A stretch of 64,000 nucleotides of DNA. Source: Motacilla alba alba (Eukaryota; Chordata; Aves; Passeriformes; Motacillidae). Within the stretch, counting starts at the first letter, position 1, and the number at the start of each line of letters is the position of its first letter. The translations under genes were made by a program, and so were the position numbers. Positions 1 through 12,400 of the stretch are shown piece by piece. The notes below the pieces were generated by a model. The model made no database searches, was not told where the DNA came from, and saw only the letters and a program-made list of their open reading frames with translations. The stretch is taken from the NCBI RefSeq assembly GCF_015832195.1, contig NC_052018.1, forward strand, positions 58,341,666 through 58,405,665. The letters run 5' to 3'.

Positions 1-305
1 ATCTTTTTCATGAGAAATCTTAAAAAAACCAATATTGCATCCACAGGGACCTCCTGAAAGGCTTAGGGTTATGCCTCATGATATGAAGGGGTTCTTAAAA
101 TGGACTTGTATGCCTAAACTCTTCATACACAAGGAATACTTACTACTCCTTACTATTCCTATTAAAAAATGTTAAACAGAACATGGTAACAGTCAGTCAT
201 GTAAATATATGTCAGCAAATAATACCAAATGTTTAGTCAGAAAAGCTTTGCATGTGTGCTGCTTTCCATAATTGCTGCTCATCAAATGAACTACATGTTA
301 CTTAC
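1..305 (-). other. SYNE1: SYNE1 intron, 5' part
   Basis: AT-rich intronic sequence downstream (in gene sense) of the exon ending at 306. No repeat or further exon recognised. The next exon and the KASH end must lie to the left of the window. Confidence 0.8.
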
Positions 306-432
306 CAGCTGTTTGTGTTTCAGTACTGTTCATGTTAATGAGCCCTGAAAATTTTTCTTCTTCTTCCTTCAGTTTATATCCAAGCCTTCTTACCGAGTCT
401 ATGCTTCCACTGCATTCACCTAGCAGCTTCAT
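306..432 (-). CDS. SYNE1: SYNE1 exon: spectrin repeat near the C-terminus ([13 protein letters not shown])
   Basis: Last SYNE1 exon in the window, 127 nt. The minus strand reads [20 protein letters not shown] and ends in STETQTAG, close to the nesprin-1 segment that follows the linker. The acceptor AG is at 433-434, preceded by AACAC. The donor GTAAG is at 301-305. It starts on a codon boundary and leaves one base (G) for the next exon, which is off the window. The Glu/Lys run KLKEEEEK is typical of a spectrin helix. Confidence 0.93.
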
Positions 433-3400
433 CTGTGTTAACAAACAAAATATTCCTTTTCAATATACACTGTACAGGACTAATTGTATAGACAGTGAGA
501 ATTACAATGCATCTTCCAGAAATTTCCAAAAGTAAGTATAAGCATGAAGAAAAAGATCTATTATTTTAACAATCTGTGCTGATACTACAAAAAATGTATA
601 TGCAGATGATAAAGGCCTAAAGCATAAGTTATACAGAAATAACTTAGCACCATCATACCAAATCATTCTAGATGTCTTAGGTGCCATCTTTTCTAAATTT
701 TAAGACACTATGGCAAAGACACTAGAAGACTGATAAAGAAAATTAACTTAAATGTGGAAATATTACTATGCATGCAGACAGATAATTTCTAAATTCTGTC
801 CTTAATAAAATTATTTGAATGGCTTAGAGGGAGATTTATCTTTCAGAAAACCTCTCTGAAAAAGCTTTTTAATCAGGGATTCCATATGCATGCAACCTTG
901 CTTATATGATGCATGATTTAATTCATTAGCGAGATGAATACTGTGCCTGAAGCTATAAAACATGCTTTTAAAACCAGAGGAATTTCAAACAAGGATATCA
1001 TCATTAGATGGATAAAAGCATGTGTGAGAAAGTACTTCAAGACAACTGCAAAAATGTAACAGGGAAATAAATTCCTTAGAGTCATGTTCCTCTAATGTAT
1101 TTGTTCCTCTAATGCTATTGTAAACACACTAATAAGATAAACACCAAGAGCATGTGGTTAAGGGTAGTAAGCACACAAGTGAGTCTGAGAAGCAGTTACA
1201 GCTAATTGCTGTGCTGAAGCAGCTGCATTTCCATCAATGGCTAAGCTAGGCTTTGAGTGCACATCTGACTAGGGCTCCAAAACACACGCACATATCCTTT
1301 GTAAGTGGAATCCAGTTCTGGTCCTGTAGGTGTCTTGCTACGGATTATGTTTTCTGTTTGCTGTATTTGGAAGCGACTGGTGTCCAAGGCCTTGTCCAGC
1401 TGTCGGATATGTGCTTCCAGGGCACCTGGTTCACCTGTATCAATACCAAAAAAAGAGGGACTGTCACCCCAACTTTTACAAATTTTCTTTTCCTTGCCCA
1501 GCCAGAATAGATATTAGGAATACTGTTTAGATTAGGCAGTGATGGAGAAATGTGGCAGCAGCAGTATGAGTGGCACAATGTCAAAGCTAAGTGATAACTA
1601 GTTACATTAGAGAGTGTTAGCAACCTTCAAAAGATGATACCAATGAACAAGCTTGCCATAAGAGTACTACAGAAGAGTCCACAGTTTAAAGTAGGCTTGA
1701 AAATTATTCTGAAGTGACTTTTCCCCCATATTGAATGCCTTGTCTTTTTTTAAAGAGAAAGTTCTCAGCATAGCATACTCTAACCTCACTGATTTTGGGA
1801 AACACCTTGCTCCCTTTCACAAGCACTGTCAAATAAAACCCTGTAACCCAAATTTCCATTTTTATGATCTAAATCCATGTAAAAATCTGGTAGCTTACTT
1901 TCTCTTTGTACTATTTCTCCCCACTAGAAAGCAGCAGAATTTGCATCTCCATGAAAGGATCCTATTTGTATACAATTTTAGAGACTAGAAGTGGCATACA
2001 AATGCTAAGTGTTACTGTTACAATCATATTGTCAAAATCCACAGATGACTGGACATCTTGGAGACATGCAGCAAGTAGTCCATGGCTGCTCTGGGCAACC
2101 ACACTAACCAGCAAAATTTATAGCATTTTTCCAATTATGTACTTGACAAAGATCATGCTTAACATATCTGCAAGATGGAATTATTAATTCAAGCAATTGG
2201 GAATCAATATCAATGTTTTTGAAGAAGGACTAACTTGTAGTTTCCTTATAGGGGTCAGCTGAATTCTGTGATATAAATTAGCTACAGACAATGCTAATGT
2301 GAAGCAGGTTGCAGCCTAGAGGACCCCATGAGATCCTTCTTATCCATATTCTATCACTATGCCTGATTTCCATGTGTTTACAAAGACAGTTTGAATTTAT
2401 TCATAAAGACACAATTAAAAACATGAATAGAGAAGGAGAGCCTTCTGTCCACCAAATTACAGAAAATTAAGCCTCTTATGATGATTAATCTTTTTTTCAT
2501 ATATAACACCACCACCTCACCCCAAATGGACAGGAAAAAGTGCTTAACATTGTTTTTTGCTCATCACTTTAAGAAAAATTTTCATGGGTCAGAAAACTAA
2601 ACACACTTTTCCCATAAGTACTGCTATTACTCATACCCTTAATCAATAACATTATCTCACTAATTAGGGGAGTAAATAGAAATGGATGGTGAACCTGAGG
2701 ATTGTGTCACAGACACTAAGCTTTTAATTGTTTACTTTTTGCAATGAAGTAATTATTTAAAAAGAGGAAAATTGTGAAATCATGAGAAAAAGTATTTGCA
2801 AATGTATCTATTTCCTCCGAGAGAGTAATCAAAAAATGAGAAAGAAGGTTTAATCTTGTGCAATGTGAAAAGAAAATAATTTTCCAATATATGAGACTGA
2901 GATAAAGACAGTACCTCAACTTGACATTTTGATCACACAAAACAACAACTAACCTAAAAGTTTATATCTGCATGATAATCCAAGATGTGTCTATGTTAAA
3001 AAAAATAAAATACGAATCTGAAAAATTAGGTATTGTTCTATAACTTTTCCTTCTGCCTTAAGATGTAACAATGTATTAAGTCTGGTTGATGGACACCAGA
3101 GAAAAAAGACCAATAAGATCAGGATCAGTTTAGTTTAGTTAGCCAAGGTGGGAGGGCAAATACTTCAGACATCATTGTTTCATCCATGCCCCCAATGGTA
3201 CCTTTAAGCACAGCAGTAAAGCAGGAGGATACTTCTAAATTAATATGCCAATAATGCCATGTAAGAAATATTTATCCTGTAAGTTGTGAAAAGATAGCAG
3301 ATGCTAGGAGAAGAGAAAGAAGTTACACTTGTGCACCATGGTATTTGCATCTGGCTATGCTTAGTCTTTTATGATGCCTACCAGAGATATTTTTGAGGGC

Positions 3401-6400
3401 GTTTTCTGTGAGTGTTACATAGGCCTCAAGAGTTTCAGGGATCTCTACATCTGAAAAAATAAAAGCACAATCTGAATTGATGGCTCAGCAATGGCCATCT
3501 CCTTACAGCAGGAGTCCTTTCCATGGGATGGATTAAATAAATTGTTCCAATAGCAAACATTCTCTCTGGAAAAGGAAAAAGATGAAGACTGAAACACAGG
3601 GAGGCTGCTATAAAGTCTCTTAAGATCTAGACAAAGATCTCTTAAGATCCTGACTATTCCCAGAGCAATGACCTGGAAAGCAAAAGACAGCCACAAGATC
3701 AGAGTAAAATACACTGGTATGTCTTATCCCACAGCTAACTCCATTTGGGCACTCTCACTTGTCAAGATTTATTACACAAAGCACAAACACTTAGAAAGGA
3801 TTTCTAACTTCACTGGAGAACAAGACCCAAGATCCCACCTCAGACTAAACACTCATTTGCTGGAGTCTTGCCTGCATCAGGGCAGAGTTAGGTTTTACTT
3901 AAACACTTGATGATTTTTCTGTGGGTCTCTTCCACAGCATTTCCTCGTTAGTTTGCTCTGTACTTTTTGCCATATCCAGTATAGTTTCTTCTAGTCAGAA
4001 TAACTTAGGACACAGGGCTGTTACAGATGACATATCCCATCTGGCAGGCCTCATGCATAGATACACAGCCAATTCCCTGCCATATCATGTACGCCTCTGC
4101 CATTTTCCAAGGCTGTCGTCATCCAGGAATCTCCATCACTGTCTCTGAGGCCAGAGGGCCACTGAGATCACTTAGGAAACACTATTAAAAGTCGTCAGGG
4201 GCTATTTAAAGTACTTTTCCATGAGAATCTTGGCCACACAATCACACATATAACATTTGCCTTTTTTTTACTCGGAGAAAACAGAGCACTCAATCTGCCA
4301 CCATACCTGCTATGCCAGCTGCTCCTCTCAGGTAAAAGTCTTTTTCTTGTCCTTCGTCTTCTTCTGAGTGCAGTGCCCGTGAAACAGCTGTCTCCAGGTC
4401 CCTGCTGAGATCGTAGTCATGATCCCACTCCAGGGGGATGGAGTCCACGCTCGCAGGGGTGTCTCGCCCCGATCGCTCGCTCCTCAGCGGCTGGGAAAGA
4501 GGCAGCGAAAGGTTGGAAGAGGGGTGCGGGGAGAGAACGCTGTCCGCAGATTTGTCATGCCAGCGTATGTCAGAGAGATCTGCTGATTCATCCAGATCCA
4601 CCTCTCTGTCTGAGAGGTCGTGCTCGTCATCTGTTAGCTAGAAGCATAATGCAAACAGAAGCGATCAATGAAACGTGCAGAGGCACTGCATGGTCAGCCT
4701 GGGTCAGTGAAATAAAGCAGCATTAGGTGACAGGCACACTGGTGGGGTTTTCATTTTGCACATTTCCTTTTGCACCTTCCCTTCATTATTTTTAAGGTGT
4801 ACTAAAAAATGAAAACAACAAAGAAGATCAAAGTGCCAGATCATTTTAATTACTTGAGGCACATAAAGTCTCACATAAGGCAAGTATCTCCAGACTTCAC
4901 TGATGTTACTTCAATGCCAATATTAAGTTAGTAAAATGTCTGGAATCAACTACTAGAAAGCATAAGTGATCTTTATCATGGGTATTGCTCTCACTATGTT
5001 ATTTCATATTTTGAAACCCCGGTATTTTGTTCCTTTCATTCAGTAGGACTTGAGCTACCAAAAATTTTCCTTTCGCTTTCTCCTTTTGTTTTCCTTTTCC
5101 ACATTTGAGCTGGTGTTCAATTCTGGAGAAAAATTTCTGTCTCTTCTGATGAGAAAAATAATTTTATCATTGTGTTTTTTTAAAACACAACTGACTAAGC
5201 TGCCAGTCAAACTATCTGACAGTGCAGGGAGATGTTCTTATGACCAGTACCACAGTGCTACTCCCATGGATAAAGTTTTATAAATCTTCAATTTGCATGC
5301 ATTTTCATGATGATTTACAAAAATTCCTGATCTTGTCAGCTTGCTCTCTGAACAGGACACAAATAGCATGTAATGGAAGGGAGGCAGATGGTCAGGGTTG
5401 CAACAAAATTTAACCACAGGAGATTTGGAAAGTTACTTAGGTTTCAACATCTTTCCTATTTCACATTTGTAAAATGGCAATGGACCAAACAAGTAAAAAC
5501 ATATGTAAATATACACACAGGAAGGCGGATAAGTTTCTTGTGATAGCGCTCCACACGCCCGAAGACCTCTTGGCAGTAACGACGCAGCTCATCTAGTTCT
5601 TCTTCAATCACAGCTGCATCCAGGGGCTCACTTTTCTCAATGAGTTGCTCACCTTGCACAATAATCTGCTCTATTTTGTTGTTGTTCAGGGAAATTTCTT
5701 GCTGGAAAGCCTGTGTAAAAGAAAAGCCCATGGTTTATCAACACAATCAACATGACAACAATCAGGGTAATTAAATATGCAAGTATTAGGAGTTCTATAG
5801 AAAGAATGGTGTGGGTAACAAACTGGGATTGTGCCAAATACTCTTGTCATGAGCAACAATGAGCAATTAAATCAAATTTAGTGTTCCGCAGTCTTTCAAG
5901 CCAAAACCAGTGATACTTCATGGTCTACCATCTCATTCCTTACTTGTTGAATTTGGAAAGAAATCTCTTCTCTAAACAAGCCATGCCAATGATCAAATGT
6001 CTATAATGAACAGAGATGCTAAACCTAGCAGAGTGGAATTTTGGATAATGTGACATTTGGTATTGTTCTCTCCAGAGAAGGAGTTTTCTTATGCAGAAAT
6101 GGTTGAGAAATGTAATAATTATTAGATAGTAGCAATAATGGAGACCTTACATAAGTATTTTTTATTAATATTTACTATTTTGATGCAGGATAGTACACTA
6201 TCACTCCTGGTTTTTCTTTTTACATTTTTCCCAGATCAAAGATTTTCTATTTTGACAGAAAAGTACGTATTGGAATCTGGCATAACTCATAATTTGAAAG
6301 GTTGAAGTCTCAGCCTGCAAGTAAAGGAACCATATCAGGCTGCATTTCTGCATAATGTTTCTTAAAATTCTTTTCTTACCATGCATCTTTTTTTTTTCCC

Positions 6401-9400
6401 TCCCTTCTTTCATCCTTCCTTCTGTAACTATCCATTCTTTACATTCTTCATGTAACTATCGTTCTTTACCTTAAGTTGCTTTATCTTTGCTTGGACATCA
6501 CACTCTGAGAAATGCTCGATGTTGGTCAGCTGCAGGTCCATCTCTGTTAGCCATACCAGGATGCTGTCACGTGCTGTTTCAAACTCCTCCCGCTGGCCAA
6601 TAAAATGCTGGAGGATGGAAAATTGAGTGGCATGAAATGACCAGAAACATGAAAACCCTCAGCAATAGGAGGAAAATGACTTTCATCCCCATCAAACCAA
6701 ATTTAAACTCAGTACACTTTCTTCTTTTCATTTCCCACATGCTTTCTGAGGTTCCTTTTTAAGTAACACCATCTAGAGCTGCAATTAGCTGACCCAAGAA
6801 AGTTATCTTCTGTGAGGAAGGTGGTGTTTGATGTCACCAAGCATTTCCCTGCAGTCTGTTTGTTTACTTTTGACTAAGTGAACTGATGAGCTTCCTTCCT
6901 CTTCCAAAGGTAGAAATCTGCTCAAACCACTGTGCAAATGCATTAAACTGAAAGCTGCTGAAGTACCCTTGACTCATAACTAGAGTAGTGAAATTGAAGC
7001 CTTAAAAATGGAAGAATACTTTTAGCCTGCGCAGGATGGAGGTAACTCGCTTTTGCAAATTGTCCCATCTCTGGTTCCCCTCATGAACCATCTGCTTGAG
7101 GCTGCCGTCGGAGTCAGTGCGGTTCTCCCGTGCCAGGCGCCGATACTGCTTATTGATCAGCTCCAGCTGAGTCAGGCTTTCATGCACTTGTCTCTGGAAT
7201 GCCTAAAGCAGTATGAACAAAAGACACCTTCAGAATTTTAATTACTGAAATCAGTATACATATATAGATCTCTTGCCTTATTTTGACCCTTCTTCTGCAC
7301 TCTGACTTATGTAAGCCAATAAATTCCACTAATTGGAGACATCTCCGAGGGCTACCCTATAGAGATGCTGCCTTCTGATTAAAAAAAGCAAAACCAAAAA
7401 ACTAAAAATCCCCAAAAAGTTCATAAAACTGACACGGTTCACTGAATGAGAAATTGCAACATGCATATCCAAATTACAAAGGAAAAATAAAAAAAAAATC
7501 AAATCAAATCAAAATCAAAAATCAGTGTAAGAAAACCATCTCCTCTTTCTGTGAAATTATATGCTTCTGTATTTGAGAACAGAAGTATAAACATGAAAAT
7601 CTTCTTTAAAAAAAAAAAAGCAACAGAAATCCAAGATTCCTGTGGCTTCATTGGATTTCTTTTCACATATTGAATTTGCTGAAATGCAAACATTGAAGAG
7701 ATTTGAGCAATTGTTTATTCTGAAACATGATACTAAATGAGACATCTCTTTATATCTAGTATACTGGTGTGCAAGTAAGTTTTGTCTTAAAATATTCAGA
7801 GAAAAGAAAAAGTTACGAATATCCATGGCAACTTCTGTCTGGGCAAATATTTGCACCATGTACTTTTGGTGCTTGCTCTGCTGTAACAAGAGCCAAAGAG
7901 ATGCAGCTGAGGTGCACAGGTGACTTCACCCATGACTTTTATGTTGTGACTTGCAATCACGAAGTGTGGGGGAAGCACCTTGTAAAGAAATGATTGAATT
8001 ATTACTACCACTACTACCACCAATAACAACAGAGTATTTTTTCAAAAATCTACTTCTTTTTATCTTGTCAAATCACCAAAATAGAAAAACAATCAAAGGA
8101 AGACCTAAAAACTGAGATTACACCAGCTCTCTTTTGAATACAAGTAGGGTTTGGATCCCACTGTAGTTCTACAAACTTGCTGTCTGATATTCCTCACAAT
8201 GCAAATAAAACAGTCAATCTCTTCCAAAACTAGACACCTCCATTAATAAGGACTGTAGAACTGGGATAGGTTATATACTTCTGTAGAGAAATTTTAATAA
8301 AAAATGTGAGTTTTCTACGTAAAAAGATATACACTTCATACTGCACCATTCAAAGCTATAATGAGATAAGAACATTTCTGCTGTAATACCAGAGAAGAAA
8401 GTAAAGGAACCGGTTGGCAAGAAAAGATCAGATTCTGTAGAGTCCTCTCAATATAATTATTCTCTGCATTGGATGGCCATCAAATTGGGTATGGGACAAC
8501 CAAAAAGGAGTAAATGCGCTTGCAGCTAGGATGAAATGATCAGTAGAACTGAATTAATTTAAAATTGCACAAATATTCCTTTATTAAAGGCACAATTCTG
8601 ACTGTATTTACTAGGATCATGAAATCTAAAAGTGTGCAGTTGCTGTTTCACCTGTTACCAAGTCTTCTCCAGCAAAAGAACAGCTGTTTATTTGCCTTCC
8701 ATTTTTTCATCTCAGCTACACAAGAATTCATCTGTTGCATTCCTTCCTGTTACCGCTTTCCAATTCTCCATAAACTACTGGACAGGAAGGAGTTTGGTTT
8801 TGTACAGTGAAGTCAGTGAGAGCCATCTCTGACTTTTGTGCTCTAGAACTGAAATAGTCCTATATGGTCTGATGAGCTCTTTTTGTTATGAGTTGTTTTT
8901 TATCAAAGTGCAGATATGCAGAAGAAAATAAAATTATTAAAAAATGCCTAGTTAAAGCAGAAACCTGCTGCTGTTATTATGTTTAAGTGGCTGACTTAAT
9001 ACTGAATTCACAGTAAAGCTGCTGAATGCCACTGGATTTGAATACCAAATTGCCCTTCTGCTATTTGGTAGGCAAAGAAATGAGGTTCTCAGAAGAAAAA
9101 AAAAAAAAAAAAGAGAAAAAAAAGAAGGAAAAAAGAGAAAGAACCAAACTACAGGGAAAGGAGGCTTTTGGAGAGGCTACACTGTTCTCTTTTCATCTTG
9201 TTCCTGCTGACACTCTATAGACAGTAAAAAGTGCACAAGTCTGCTGCAGAGGAAAGGTCGTAGTAAAACAGACTTTGGGCAAAGTCAATCCAGCTGTAAA
9301 AATCAGAGTCAATATACTTGGGGTATGGCTTCTCATACAGAGACTTACTAAATACGAGATTTTAATCCTGATCACCACATAGGGGGACAATGGGAAAGAG

Positions 9401-12400
9401 CTCTGAGGCAAAGTATTTATGTCCAGGAAGCAAACGTTTCTATACTATGGCAATCTACCTGGCCATAATGAAGTCTGGCCTAATGAAGTCTGTTCAAACC
9501 AAAACCTGGCCAGTAGATTAATAAATGTGGATGTCAATTATAGAACACAGCACTTCACAATTTATGTTTTTGATTCAACTGTTAAACCAAAACCTATCAA
9601 CTGCACTTAGACATTGTTTAAAATTTGCATTTCTTCTTCACAGCAAATACTTCACAGTGTCTGAATGTTTATGGCATTGCCTAAATAATTTGTTCTCTTT
9701 CCTCTCTCCCATCTTGACATAGTCTTTGCAAATATGAATCCAAGCAAAACATTTTCCTCTGTGACTCACCAGGCGATGTATGTGTGTGCTTTACACACAG
9801 GTTTACAATCCCTCGTAACCATGAGACAAGCCTTCACATTGCAGTGGACACAACCTAGTCACGTAAGAAGCTCCTAAGCACTGACCAAAGGGACAGCTTG
9901 TCAGTTTTGAAGCATGCTGAACTTCTTTAAGTCACAGGGGACACTATGTGGACATATGACAATATTTGCATGAACATGAATTTCATGTATAAGGATCCAA
10001 AGGGGGGATACTCTGCATCATGCAAGAGACTTCAGAAAGCTTGCTTCAGAGAGTTATGGAAAAAAGAGAAGAGATAAAATCAAAGCAAAAGCTAGAACAT
10101 GCAGCATGCATTTGAAGAGGCACTTGGTGAAGGGAGATTTAGGAAGGCTATGGAACTCTGACTGACTGGACATACTAAAAACTTGCAGAAATAAAAAAGG
10201 TGAGGAATTTGGCTTTTGTGAACAAACAGGGGAGGTACCTCCAGTTGCCACTTTCCACTGTCTTTTTATCTTAGGAACTTGCTACTGAAGACAGCTACAA
10301 AATCATCAACTCCACTTTATTAATACGGCATCTCTGCTGTAACTTGGTTATGGGAAGGAAGAAAACCAGCTGGCTGCTGCAATGTGATCAGTAGGTATTG
10401 AATTTCAACCACTATAAATTACCTCAAATTTCTTCAGTTCTTCCTTAGCAACAGTGTAAAGCACACCAGAGGAGCTTGGGAAAGCAGCTGTCCTCTCAGA
10501 GGTTTTTAGCCACTCTTCAAATCTAGAGTAGTCATCCAAAAATTTTTGCCACAGCCGCCAGGTCTCTTCAATTCTGCAACAGATAACAGAAAATTAAAGA
10601 ATGCTTGAACTGATGCCAGTTGACCTACAGAATTTTAACCTGTCATCTGCAACAGCAAACCAGCACTGCACCAGACAATAACTGACTAATAATCTAACTC
10701 AGCCAGCCAGACTGATAAACAGACCACAGGGAAGGCTGGCTCATTCCAGACTGAGCTAGAATAAGATGAAGGCATTTTTTTTTAATGCAACTAATTTTGG
10801 AATCAGTATTAAAAAAGTTTTAAGTTTGTAATAGGAGCTCTAAAAAGCTGAGCACACACTAAATAACTTCTGAAATGCAGTGCCAGTGACATCAGTAAAG
10901 TTGCTCTTTAATACAAATAACTGTTTCTAGTACAATAAAGATCCTAAATACTGATAGCTCAGTTAACGTACCAGTACAAATCCACAAAAGCATAATGTGT
11001 ACATTCTAAGAAAGTAAAATAGTTCCATGCATAGTTCCCCATTAACTTAAAATAGTTCTGAATTAATGTGTTGGACACAAAGTTATGAAAGCCCATGTAT
11101 GTTCATGACAGACTATGTCAAAGATAGAACTTATAAATGTAGTTCTAAGTAGAACTTATAACATAGACCTTACAGATATATACAATTCAAGAATTTCCAT
11201 GGCAATAGTATAAAATTATTTAAAGATATGAGTCTATGGATATAGATTCAAACCTTAAAAGCAATACATGTTTTGCAAAAAATAAACAAGAAACCTTTCT
11301 AAAGACATTAAGAATATCCCAAAAAATGAAAGATCACGAAAAGTTAAATTCAGCATTTTGAAAGATCAACTTCTTCCTAGATTTTTTTATATGACTGTAT
11401 AAAAATGACAGAAATAAACTTCATAACTTAAAAAGTTAAAGAAAATATCTCAAATACATGAGTTTAAATCTGTAAACATGTCTCATTACTAAGTCAGCAC
11501 ACAGTACATAGCATTGCCTCAATTATTATTGCTGTTGAAATCACCACACTATTCTGTGTGGGAACAGAAAACAATTAATCTTCTGAATATGATGGTCTAA
11601 GCAGGTGCAGTTACCCAGACTACACCCAAGAATCCTGGGTACTGTGGCCCTCACTTGCTCAGCACAGCTAAGGTGGACAGGTGAAGAAATTCCATGTAAG
11701 TGCTTAGTCCTCAAATTCTTCCAAATAAACAAAGTCAGACATAAGAGAAACTGCTGAGGAACACCAGCTACATATAAACCCTAATACCCAGAATAACGTT
11801 AAACCCATTCAATAACTAGTTTCCCATCAATCTCTGTAGTTCTTGTGTAAATGTAAGTGTTAAAACCTCCCTTTTCAGTCATGTTTTCTCAGTCTCTTGG
11901 AGTCATTGCTATCATCTAAACTTTCTCTAGTTTCTCTCTCATCATATCTATGAAGCATGGGAAATAATAAATAATTCTACTGAAGAACTTGTGAATGAAA
12001 TTTGATGATTGTTATTGGTACTTTGTATAAAGGCATGTGCAACTCAAAATTTCTTTTTTTTCACAGAGGCATATCAGGTATTGGCTTCTACTCAGTGTAT
12101 GATCTTTTTCTGAACCTTACACTCTTTTATTCAGTACTACAACGATATAATATACATCTCATCCTGTATTCCTGCCTGCGGAAGGAAATACTCATCTGTA
12201 GGTGTTTTAGACTTACTTAAGTCGCCTTTCCATTGACATTGCACAAATATTTCTCCACCTTCTGTCCAGATTGCGTGTAGCCTGCTGGATAGAGTCACAC
12301 TCTGCTTCTGTGGCACAAGCATCACAGTCATGAAGAAGTACTTCACACAGATTGAGAACAGATGCCACACCAGTGCTGTGTTTCTCTATGTCCCTCTGGA

